Both the position numbers and the translations under genes were made by a program. Positions 18,501 through 24,891 of a stretch of DNA of 64,000 nt are shown in pieces. Positions within the stretch are counted from its first letter, which is position 1; each line of letters begins with the position of its first letter. The notes below the pieces were generated by a model. The model was given only the letters and a program-made list of their open reading frames with translations. It searched no databases and was not told the DNA's origin. This DNA comes from Actinomycetes bacterium (GTDB lineage: Bacteria > Actinomycetota > Acidimicrobiia > IMCC26256 > PALSA-610). The DNA is taken from the NCBI GenBank assembly GCA_025360585.1, contig JANYBW010000042.1:1-64000 (forward strand), given 5' to 3'.

Positions 18501-19322
18501 GTCACTCCAGGTTCTCCCGATCAGACTGCCCCGACATTGGGGTCGTTGGTGGTTGCGCCGAATCTGGTCGACCCTGCGAATAGCCCAGTAAACATCGTGG
18601 TTTCGCTGCACATCGATGATGTCGGTTCTGGGGTTGCTGATGCAACTCCTTCCACGGTCGTCGTTTCTGCTCCGAGTGGCAAAGGGGCATCGTTTGCGGT
18701 GACGAGCGCGCAACGGATCGCGGGCGACGCCAACGCGGGCGACTACACCGTAACGATACCGATAACGGCAGCCGACGAATCCGGGCTGTGGTCGATCACC
18801 ACAGTCATGTTGCGCGACGCTGCAGGCAATGCAGTCACGCTGGACCAGCCGGCGTTGGCAGTCTTTCCGGCGAGGTCGTTCACCGTCGCTTCAAGCCGGC
18901 TTCCGGGTTCGCCGACGGGCGTCGCGTTGCAACGAACGACCGGGGGCTACAACCTTGTGTGGACTGCTCCCGTCGATCCGGGCTCGAGCGCAGTACTGAA
19001 ATATGTGGTTGTCGCGACACTCGACGGAGCCACGACTGATGTCGACGTTGCGACGCCGACACTGTTCGTTTCGTCTGCGAGCTTGGCGCGAAACGCGACC
19101 GTGTCGTACCGAGTGCTAGCGGTAAGCGCGGTTGGTGCGAGTTCCCTTTCGGTGCTTTCCAACTCGATCATCAACACGCAGTCGTATGCGCCTTCGCGAA
19201 CCTGCGTGACGGTTGCTCGTGGACGATCAGGCACGCCGTCGGCCTCCGTCGGTAGGCTGCACGGATGCGCGCACATCGGGTGGTTACCGCGGCGACGACG
19301 GCCGCATTCATCGCATCACTAG
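15558..19322 (+). CDS. Large secreted protein of alternating Ig-like and fibronectin type III modules
   Basis: 1254 aa. An Arg-rich start and hydrophobic segment (AFIAGVLVLASAGYG, about 22-36) look like a signal sequence. Six homologous modules of about 100-130 aa begin near residues 51, 183, 312, 540, 766 and 990, each with a pattern like APxVxxLxxSPxTIDTS and a later DDxSG. FN3-like modules (SVSATAGDTTAAVSWIAP type) begin near 444, 673, 893 and 1116. No LPxTG anchor or enzymatic domain is seen. The last ~45 residues (Arg/His-rich) do not look like the modules and overlap the next gene by 58 bases, so a stop may have been lost. Probably a cell-surface adhesin or structural protein. Confidence 0.78.
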   Translation: MSTARTRQPRGASSRARRCLNAFIAGVLVLASAGYGFARDQSPATASADTTGPVLRGLSLSPATIDTSNGSANVVATAHITDDIAGLSSGGAIAISQIELRGPGGSQFARGYFSQAQRFSGSALDGNYRTTIVVAHFAESGTWNATVLLNDAAGNATAYTPAQLQGAAMSASVQQTGAGDHLAPNVAGLAVSPTTIDTSLTTATITVSTHLVDDISGTSNGTTASASQVVLVGPTGTHHVSINLSQRVSGSSLDGVYAGQATVPRYSEQGTWTVASLTVFDNAGNSRSFGPVDLVGTAFITTVQQTGVGDINAPKVVAFAIAPSIVDTSMTAAFVTLRARITDNLSGAAAGIIDSPSQVTFRSPSGAQVVVAAFGNAQLQSGSANDGWYVFQAKLSQASEQGTWTIQNARLVDSAHNSATLDPTEWSQLNFPAAFDVRSDGTASAPSSVVASATAAPTIASVSWLPPAIVGSSPISQYTVTATPGGATSTANGNANSATITGLSVGSTYTFSVHATNGAGPGAESANSNFFIAGGAPDLLAPAVVDLSIAPIAVETISGPTGMTLDLSITDDVSGLLDGTNAAALSRVQFNRPDGTPGPTVSFAAHQMVTGTAAVGTYEAWLPLAQNSMIGTWPIASLTLIDGVGHTTSLTNAQLSALGAATGFVITDAGTPTAPLAVSATAGDATADVSWVAPVSDGSSPITSFTVTATPGNTAMTVPAGSTAATFVGLHNGTSYTFAVRATNAIGTGIASARSNAVIPGNVDQTAPQILGFSLTPLTLSTSALAQNVTIDAHIVDAGSGLADTSPYSTAAFVGPNGVDAGMVAFTPTARTVGTALDGSYSVGLTVPPNAPPGVYPIKAIVLIDRAGNQITMTPSQLAAAGFPASFAIVGGTPPDPPTSVSATAGDTTAAVSWIAPLNQGTSAPVTGYTVTSNPGGITTTVSGSVSNAVVAGLTNGTLYTFTVTAMNSVLTSVPSASSNGVTPGSPDQTAPTLGSLVVAPNLVDPANSPVNIVVSLHIDDVGSGVADATPSTVVVSAPSGKGASFAVTSAQRIAGDANAGDYTVTIPITAADESGLWSITTVMLRDAAGNAVTLDQPALAVFPARSFTVASSRLPGSPTGVALQRTTGGYNLVWTAPVDPGSSAVLKYVVVATLDGATTDVDVATPTLFVSSASLARNATVSYRVLAVSAVGASSLSVLSNSIINTQSYAPSRTCVTVARGRSGTPSASVGRLHGCAHIGWLPRRRRPHSSHH

Positions 19323-20572
19323 TCGGGCTCATTCCGGGCGCAACCGCGCCCGCCGTTGCTGCCACGAATACGTTGACTCCAACCGCGTTCACTCGCGAAG
19401 CTGGGGTGGCCACTGGTGGTATCTCGGAATTGCAAACCATCGATGGTGCGAGCGTGCATCTGGGTCCGGGGGTATCGCGCAGTTACCGCTCGTATCAACT
19501 TGGAGCCGGCGTCGCGCCTGCGAGCGTTTGGTCATTCGCCGTCAAGGCGAACGTGCGAGGCCCGGTACGTACCCAACAAGTCTGGTCGTGGTTCCTGCGC
19601 GATTTCTCGACCAACAAGTGGGTCTTGCTCGGCGACAACGCTGAAGCCGTTGCGCAAAATGTCCCGATAACATTGCGGTTTTACCCCGCAGGGCCGTTCA
19701 CTCGCTACGTGTCAGCCGCAGGCGTGCTGCAAGTTCGGACCGTATCGGCGAACAAGCCGTTGGCGACGGATCTCGACGCCGAATGGATTGAACTCGAAAC
19801 GGGCACGCCGCCATCATTTGTCGGTTGGGTACCTCCGGTCGGAACTCGCTGGCAATATCAACTGCAACCTCCGGTGGACACGACGGTTACCGCGGTCCCT
19901 TGGTCCGGTGGGGCTGCGGTACATCCTGATGTGTTCGACATCGATTTGTACGGCGCCGATGGGGTCACGCCCGCGGCGAGCGATGTCGCGCAGATTCATA
20001 CGCAGGGCGCGCACGCGATCTGTTATGTCGATGCCGGGACGTACGAGAACTGGCGGCCCGACGCGTCGGTGTATCCCAAAGCGGTCTTGGGTGCGAACAA
20101 CGGGTGGCCAGGGGAGCGGTGGATCGATATTCGCCGCCTCGATGTGTTGATACCGATCATTGGCACTCGCGTGCAGTCGTGCCGCACCGCTGGCTTCGAT
20201 GCGGTCGAATTCGACAACATGGATGCGGCCTACAACGTCTCGGGTTTCAAAGTCACCAAAGCCCAACAAGTTGAGTTCAACCGGGCCATGGCCGCCGTTG
20301 CACATTTCTACGGGTTGGCCGTCGGTCTCAAAAACGACGTTGCCCAACTCACCCAACTCCAGCCGTACTTTGAGTTTGCGATCAACGAGCAATGCTCCCA
20401 GTACAGCGAATGCTCCGGCTACGACGCCTGGACATCAGCAGGCAAAGCCGTCGCGCAAGTGGAATATACGGCGCTGCCAGCAGCGTTTTGCCCGCCGGCG
20501 ATTGCCGCCGGGCGCAGCGCGATCAAAAAGGATCTAGCGCTGCACGCCACCCCCTACCTCCCCTGCAACTAG
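19265..20572 (+). CDS. Secreted GH114-type endo-alpha-1,4-polygalactosaminidase-like glycosidase
   Basis: 435 aa. A signal peptide (VVTAATTAAFIASLVGLIPGATAPAVA region) is followed by a ~160-aa N-terminal domain of unknown type. The C-terminal ~240 aa show HAICYVDAGTYENWRPDA, GWPGERWIDIRRLDVL and GFDAVEFDNMDAY-like residues, the pattern of the GH114/TM1410 barrel. Members cleave galactosamine-rich exopolysaccharide. A pair of Cys residues (NEQCSQYSEC) near the end is typical of the eukaryote-like GH114 set. It overlaps the 3' end of the modular surface-protein gene, suggesting joint expression and a shared extracellular role. Confidence 0.82.
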   Translation: MRAHRVVTAATTAAFIASLVGLIPGATAPAVAATNTLTPTAFTREAGVATGGISELQTIDGASVHLGPGVSRSYRSYQLGAGVAPASVWSFAVKANVRGPVRTQQVWSWFLRDFSTNKWVLLGDNAEAVAQNVPITLRFYPAGPFTRYVSAAGVLQVRTVSANKPLATDLDAEWIELETGTPPSFVGWVPPVGTRWQYQLQPPVDTTVTAVPWSGGAAVHPDVFDIDLYGADGVTPAASDVAQIHTQGAHAICYVDAGTYENWRPDASVYPKAVLGANNGWPGERWIDIRRLDVLIPIIGTRVQSCRTAGFDAVEFDNMDAAYNVSGFKVTKAQQVEFNRAMAAVAHFYGLAVGLKNDVAQLTQLQPYFEFAINEQCSQYSECSGYDAWTSAGKAVAQVEYTALPAAFCPPAIAAGRSAIKKDLALHATPYLPCN

Positions 20573-20608
20573 TGGCACACGGGCCTGGGATTCCGCCCTC
20601 GCTCGATC

Positions 20609-20795
20609 GTTCGGGAAATCGGAGCGTGTGTTGTGGTACTTCCAGCCGGAGCGCTAGCCGTGGGTTTCGGGAAATCGGAGCGTGTGTTGTGGTACTTCCA
20701 GCCGGAGCGCTAGCCGTGGGTTTCGTGAAAACGCAGCGTGTGTTGTGGTACTTCCAGCCGGAGCGCTAGCCGTGGGTTTCGTGAAAACGTAGGTT
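20609..20795. repeat. 56-bp tandem repeat, three full copies plus a partial
   Basis: Copies begin near 20609, 20665, 20721 and 20777 (partial). Each unit contains GTGTGTTGTGGTACTTCCAG followed by CCGGAGCGCTAGCCGTGGG. The first two copies share GGGAAATCGGAGCG at the left edge; copies three and four have GTGAAAACGCAGCG or a variant. The array lies between the GH114 gene and the convergent DUF1844 gene and encodes nothing plausible. No transposase is nearby. Confidence 0.95.
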
Positions 20796-20854
20796 GTGGT
20801 GGGGCGACGGACCGGGGCAGGCGGGGGCAGAGCCGGGGGCGTCGCACTGGTTGG

Positions 20855-21349
20855 TTATTGCTCGGCTGTTCCGAACTGTTCGTTGAGTTGGTCCGCTACT
20901 TGCACGTACAGCTGCTGGATCTGGGTCAAGGCGTCGCGAAGGGTGCCTTCGTTTTCGCCGTATCGGCTGCCTAACCCGTCGACTAGCGAGGCCATGGCGT
21001 CGATCGCGACACCGGCCTGGGCTAAATCGGGCATCGGCACGCGGCCCTGTTCGTCGGGGGGAGTCGCCACCCCGAGATAGATGAGTGCCAGCTCAAAGAG
21101 CTGAATGCCGTGATTTGCAACGACGTCGACCGCTGGCGTGGAACGGATCTGCGCATGCACCTGACGCATTGCCGCGACCTCTTCGGCCGAGATTGGCGGA
21201 CCCTGATCGAGGTCTTCGGGCGATGAAAGCTGTCCATCAGTTCCTTGGGTGCCGCGCTGGTCGCCCGCAAAGGCGCCAAGGTCGACGATGCCCCCGGCAG
21301 GGTCGTCGGGGAGGCCATGTTCGCCGGATGGTGTCCAGATACTGCTCAC
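20855..21349 (-). CDS. DUF1844-family protein
   Basis: 164 aa. The N-terminal ~60 residues are acidic and low in complexity. The C-terminal part, with HGIQLFELALIYLGV (about 90-104), a PDLAQAGVAIDAMASLVDGLG helix and YVQVADQL, matches the small helical DUF1844 family. In actinobacteria this family is commonly found beside infC; its function is unknown. The start is GTG 21349, with AGAGGA seven bases upstream. It diverges from infC across 221 bases, so the promoters of both probably lie there. Confidence 0.75.
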   Translation of the reverse strand: MSSIWTPSGEHGLPDDPAGGIVDLGAFAGDQRGTQGTDGQLSSPEDLDQGPPISAEEVAAMRQVHAQIRSTPAVDVVANHGIQLFELALIYLGVATPPDEQGRVPMPDLAQAGVAIDAMASLVDGLGSRYGENEGTLRDALTQIQQLYVQVADQLNEQFGTAEQ

Positions 21350-21497
21350 ACTGGTATCCTCTCAACTGACAATTGAATCGGAAGCGGGACGGTACCCGGA
21401 AACGGTGTTACCGACCCCACCCGGCCAGCAATTCCATTACTGCGCCGGGTTCACTCGAAACGTTCTCTACCACGTCGCAGCGTGGCTGGGCTTCGCG

Positions 21498-21535
21498 CGA
21501 CGGTGGGCGTTCCGAAAGGAGCCCGCCGTCGTTTT
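21498..21535 (+). terminator. Attenuator-like hairpin in the infC leader
   Basis: The arms at 21498-21508 and 21521-21531 pair over 11 positions (one T-G wobble). An inner TCC/GGA stem closes on a GAAA tetraloop, and TTTT (21532-21535) follows directly. This is the form of an intrinsic terminator, but it sits 35-70 bases upstream of the infC start and downstream of the divergent DUF1844 gene, so it can only act on leader transcripts for infC-rpmI-rplT. Attenuation of this operon is known in other bacteria; its use here is inferred. Confidence 0.6.
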
Positions 21536-21555
21536 GCGTCGGCGGCAACTAGCTA

Positions 21556-21573
21556 GGGAGTGATGCCGCAATC
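21556..21573 (+). promoter_or_regulatory. Ribosome binding site and non-AUG start of infC
   Basis: GGGAG at 21556-21560 precedes ATC at 21571-21573. The same ribosome site could also serve an overlapping ATG at 21563, which opens a 10-codon frame (MPQSLQRMPG) ending at the TAA at 21593-21595. No ATG, GTG or TTG exists in the infC frame between its upstream stop (21550) and 21625. Confidence 0.6.
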
Positions 21574-22284
21574 GCTGCAGAGGATGCCCGGATAAACGAG
21601 AAGATACGTGCTCGTTCCGTCCGATTGATTGGGAGTAGTGGTGAACAGCTGGGCGTGAAACCAACGCCAGAAGCGCTGGAAATCGCACGGAAGGACGGTC
21701 TCGATCTCGTCGAGGTCGCGGCTTCCGCCGATCCGCCTGTATGTCGGATCATGGATTTCGGCAAGTACCGCTACGAACAAGATCAGAAACGTAAGGAGTC
21801 TCGTAAGAAGGCTTCGAACGTGATCATCAAAGAGATGAAATTCCGTCCGAAAATCGACGGCCACGACTACGAAACCAAGATGAAGCACGTGGAGCGCTTC
21901 CTCAATGAAGGTGCCAAAGTCAAGCTGACGATCATGTTCCGTGGCCGTGAAATGGCCCACCCGGAACTTGGGCGCAAGATTCTCGAACGGGTAGCCGAGC
22001 AGGTCAAAGAGTTCGCCATTGTCGAAAGTGCGCCCAAACAAGACGGTCGCAATATGACAATGGTGCTCAATGCAATGAAAAAACCGGCGCCGGCTAAGAA
22101 ACCGAAGCCAGCTCCGGCAGCAACGGCTGCGCTAACAACCGCTCCAACTGCAGTCGTGGCCCCCGCCCCGAGCGTGGCCGCAGCTCATACCGCAGCCAGC
22201 ACCTCAGCTGGTGGCGCAGATGTTGCAGTCCTCCCCGAAGTTCCAAACGCAGGTAACCCAAATCCCGAGGCTGCCGCAAGCTGA
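21571..22284 (+). CDS. infC: Translation initiation factor IF-3, probable AUC start
   Basis: About 237 aa. The sequence ARINEKIRARSVRLIGSSGEQ at the N-terminus and VRIMDFGKY-type and AHPELGRKIL motifs are canonical IF-3. The conserved N-terminus (from INEKIRARSV) lies upstream of the first standard start in frame (TTG at 21625), and a TAG at 21550-21552 closes the frame. Only ATC 21571 or ATA 21592 can start it. ATC has GGGAG (21556-21560) ten bases upstream. Rare start codons are known to mediate IF-3 autoregulation in Escherichia coli (AUU). The C-terminal ~60 aa Ala/Pro/Lys-rich tail is an extension. First gene of the infC-rpmI-rplT operon. Confidence 0.9.
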   Translation: MAAEDARINEKIRARSVRLIGSSGEQLGVKPTPEALEIARKDGLDLVEVAASADPPVCRIMDFGKYRYEQDQKRKESRKKASNVIIKEMKFRPKIDGHDYETKMKHVERFLNEGAKVKLTIMFRGREMAHPELGRKILERVAEQVKEFAIVESAPKQDGRNMTMVLNAMKKPAPAKKPKPAPAATAALTTAPTAVVAPAPSVAAAHTAASTSAGGADVAVLPEVPNAGNPNPEAAAS

Positions 22285-22326
22285 CGTTTCGAACAATTCG
22301 AAACGCCGATCACGAAAGAACACATC

Positions 22327-22521
22327 ATGCCGAAGATGAAGACCAACCGCAGCGCGGCGAAGCGCTTCACGATCACGGGTACGGGCAAGATTCGCCGTCG
22401 CCAAGCGAACCGTCACCACTTGATGGAACACAAGCCAACGAAGCGCACTCGTCGCCTCGACGGCACGGTCGATATTTCGCCCACGCACGTCAAGCACGTC
22501 AAAAAACTGCTCGCTAAATAA
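22327..22521 (+). CDS. rpmI: 50S ribosomal protein L35
   Basis: 64 aa, [14 protein letters not shown] start and basic [21 protein letters not shown], the standard L35 sequence and length. It lies 42 bases after infC and 81 bases before rplT. A perfect 8-bp inverted repeat (AAACTGCT/AGCAGTTT, about 22504-22528) spans its stop codon; its role is unclear. Confidence 0.98.
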   Translation: MPKMKTNRSAAKRFTITGTGKIRRRQANRHHLMEHKPTKRTRRLDGTVDISPTHVKHVKKLLAK

Positions 22522-22550
22522 GCAGTTTCGCGTTCTCGTCCTACTCGTTA

Positions 22551-22580
22551 TGCCCCATGCTGCGCCGTCGCGCCGGGGCA
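22551..22580 (+). promoter_or_regulatory. Hairpin in the rpmI-rplT spacer, possible L20 autoregulatory site
   Basis: TGCCCC at 22551-22556 can pair with GGGGCA at 22575-22580, enclosing a smaller GCGC/GCGC pairing. No U-tract follows, so it is not a terminator. L20 represses its own operon by binding mRNA in other bacteria; a comparable role here is inferred from position only. Confidence 0.3.
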
Positions 22581-22602
22581 GCAAAACATTTGAGGTGAAG
22601 TC

Positions 22603-22962
22603 ATGGCACGTGTGAAGCGTTCCGTTAACAGTAAAAAAGGTCGCCGCAAGATTCTTGCTCAGGCCAAGGGTTACACCGGTGCGCGCAGTCGCCACCTGCG
22701 TGCCGCGAACGAACAGGTCATGCACTCCGGCAAATATGCCTTCCGTGACCGTCGGGCGCGCAAAGGCGACATGCGCAAGCTCTGGATTGTGCGTATCAAT
22801 GCCGCGTGTCGCGAAAACGATATGAGTTACTCGCAGTTCATCGCGGGCCTGAAAGCCGCTGAGGTCGAAGTCGACCGCAAGATGCTGGCCGACCTTGCAG
22901 TGCGCGAGCCCGCAGTGTTTGCCCAACTGGTCGACACTGCCCGCGGCGCGCTCGCAGCCTAA
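22603..22962 (+). CDS. rplT: 50S ribosomal protein L20
   Basis: 119 aa with [18 protein letters not shown], the [14 protein letters not shown] region and [20 protein letters not shown], all standard for L20, which binds 23S rRNA early in 50S assembly. A strong GAGGTGA ribosome site precedes ATG 22603. It is followed 6 bases later by the rRNA methyltransferase gene. Confidence 0.98.
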   Translation: MARVKRSVNSKKGRRKILAQAKGYTGARSRHLRAANEQVMHSGKYAFRDRRARKGDMRKLWIVRINAACRENDMSYSQFIAGLKAAEVEVDRKMLADLAVREPAVFAQLVDTARGALAA

Positions 22963-22968
22963 ACACTC

Positions 22969-23808
22969 GTGGAGCCGCCGCTGCGCGCGCAACACCGTGA
23001 GGTCATTGCCCTGCGGGATCTGTTGCGCGATCGCAAAGAACGGTCTTCCCAAGGATTATTTGTCATCGACGGCCCGAGGGCCGTCGATGGCGCGTTTGAC
23101 CGCAATGTTGCGATCGAACAGATCTTCATAGGAGAAGATGCCAACGAGGTTGCCGTTGCGGTAACGGGCCGGGCCTTCGAAACTGGCGTTCCAGTTGTGA
23201 TGCTGGAGCGCGGTGTCGCTGAACGGGTCAGCGATGTTCGCAGCGCCCCCGGAATCTTCGCATTGTGTCGCACGAGGCCGCAAGCGATTTCGGCATTGGA
23301 TTCAGGCGATTTGTGGATCGTGTTGCCATCGATCAACGACCCAGGAAATCTCGGGACAATCTTGCGTTCGGCTGAAGCTGCAGGGGTGAGTGGAATTGCG
23401 CTCGGTCGAGGTTCCGTGGATGTTTACAATCCGAAGGTAGTGCGAGCTTCGGCTGGCGCAATTTTTGGACTCCCGATTGTGGAAGGCGACGCGATCACGA
23501 TGCTCAACCGACTCGGCGAACGGGGCGTGACTCGATACGGCGCCGCGAGTAGCGATGCAACCGCGGCTTCGATGTATCGCTGTGCGTTGGATCGGCCGGT
23601 CGCAATCGTGCTTGGTCACGAAACCCGTGGGATTCGGGATTTGAATATCGCGGATGCCGAAGCTGGCGCGTTGCCGATCGACGGCGTGATTGCGATTCCG
23701 ATGGACGGTTCCGCGGAATCGCTGAACGTTGCCATGGCCGCCACAGTTTTGATGTTCGAAGCTGCGCGCCAACGCGCCGCTGGCCAAGAAACCCCGAAAG
23801 GAAGTTGA
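22969..23808 (+). CDS. SpoU/TrmH-family RNA 2'-O-methyltransferase
   Basis: 279 aa. It has an N-terminal RNA-binding-like domain and the SPOUT knot motifs: INDPGNLGTILRSAEAAGV (motif 1), IVLGHETRGIRD (motif 2) and IPMDGSAESLNVAMAATVLMFE (motif 3). It uses S-adenosylmethionine to methylate ribose in tRNA or 23S rRNA. The start is GTG 22969. This position between rplT and pheS is common in bacteria. A truncated paralogue lies at 28160-28609. Confidence 0.93.
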   Translation: MEPPLRAQHREVIALRDLLRDRKERSSQGLFVIDGPRAVDGAFDRNVAIEQIFIGEDANEVAVAVTGRAFETGVPVVMLERGVAERVSDVRSAPGIFALCRTRPQAISALDSGDLWIVLPSINDPGNLGTILRSAEAAGVSGIALGRGSVDVYNPKVVRASAGAIFGLPIVEGDAITMLNRLGERGVTRYGAASSDATAASMYRCALDRPVAIVLGHETRGIRDLNIADAEAGALPIDGVIAIPMDGSAESLNVAMAATVLMFEAARQRAAGQETPKGS

Positions 23809-23810
23809 GG

Positions 23811-24878
23811 GTGATCGGCTCCGCTAAACCTCATGAACTGGCCGATGAATTGATCGGCCGTGCGGGTGAGTTAGCCGCCGCGGTGGAAGCGGGCGCCTCC
23901 GAAGTCGCGAGCCTGGACGCGCTCGCGGAACTCGAACGCACCGTCGTTAAGGGTGCGCTTGCGGAAGTTAAAAAGGGCATCAAGGCCGTGGACGGCACCG
24001 ATCGTGCGCGGGTTGGTCAAGCGCTGTCTGCCGCGGAAGCGCGCGCGAAAGCTGCGATCGAAGTTCGCCGCCACGCGATAGCCGCAGCGCAACGTTCAGA
24101 GGCGCACGAACGTGAACGTCTCGATCTGACCGCATTGGGTACTGGCTATGAACGCGGGCACCTTCATCCCGTCACGCAGGTCTGGCGTGAGCTTGAAGAC
24201 ATCTTTTTAGGCCTCGGCTATCAGGTGTATTACGGCCCCGAAGCTGAAGACGATTGGCACAATTTCGAGGCGTTAAACTTTCCGCCTGGCCATCCCGCGC
24301 GGGCGATGCAAGACACCTTGTATCTCGAAGTGGGCGAAGCGGAATCGACCCTGCTGCGCACGCATACGAGCCCCTGTCAGATCCGCTTGATGGAATCGCA
24401 GCCCCCACCGATCTACGCCGTCATGCCGGGCCGAACGTTTCGCCGCGACACGATGGACGCGCGTCATTCGCCCGTCTTTCACCAGATCGAAGCGCTGGTC
24501 GTTGATCGCAACGTGACGATGGGTGATCTCATGGGCACGATTGATGTGTTTTTCCGGGCCCTTTTTGGTCCCGACATTGATGCCCGATTCTTGCCGAGCT
24601 ACTTCCCGTTTACGGAACCTTCGGCTGAACTCGGCGTGTCGTGCCCGTTTTGCGAACGTTCCGGTTGCCGCACTTGCAGCAACACCGGTTGGATTGAACT
24701 CGGCGGTTGCGGCATGGTCGACCCAAACGTGTTCAGCGCAGTTGGCCTCGACCCGCAGGAATGGTCTGGGTTTGCGTTCGGTTTTGGCATCGATCGCATC
24801 CCGCTGTTGCGCAATGAGATCGACACGCTCCACACGTTGTTATGGGATAACGACGTACGTTTCTTGAACCAGTTCTGA
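23811..24878 (+). CDS. pheS: Phenylalanine-tRNA ligase alpha subunit
   Basis: 355 aa. The N-terminal coiled-coil (about 1-95, Glu/Ala/Lys-rich) is followed by the class II catalytic core with LHPVTQVWRELEDIFLGLGY, RTHTSPCQIRLME, PGRTFRRDTMDARHSPVFHQIE (motif 2) and FGFGIDRIPLLRNEIDTL (motif 3). The Cys-rich CPFCERSGCRTC segment may bind zinc. GTG 23811 is preferred (AGGA eight bases upstream); a TTG at 23805 overlaps the preceding stop codon. It works as an alpha2beta2 enzyme with pheT, 13 bases downstream. Confidence 0.97.
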   Translation: MIGSAKPHELADELIGRAGELAAAVEAGASEVASLDALAELERTVVKGALAEVKKGIKAVDGTDRARVGQALSAAEARAKAAIEVRRHAIAAAQRSEAHERERLDLTALGTGYERGHLHPVTQVWRELEDIFLGLGYQVYYGPEAEDDWHNFEALNFPPGHPARAMQDTLYLEVGEAESTLLRTHTSPCQIRLMESQPPPIYAVMPGRTFRRDTMDARHSPVFHQIEALVVDRNVTMGDLMGTIDVFFRALFGPDIDARFLPSYFPFTEPSAELGVSCPFCERSGCRTCSNTGWIELGGCGMVDPNVFSAVGLDPQEWSGFAFGFGIDRIPLLRNEIDTLHTLLWDNDVRFLNQF

Positions 24879-24891
24879 GGTTGTAATTCTC

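Noticed and set aside
20392-20974. Frames across the 56-bp repeats
   Set aside because: They only translate the tandem repeat and its flanks and differ in frame from copy to copy.
22504-22528. AAACTGCT/AGCAGTTT hairpin at the rpmI stop as a terminator
   Set aside because: Low-GC stem and only TTT after it, and rplT must be co-transcribed.
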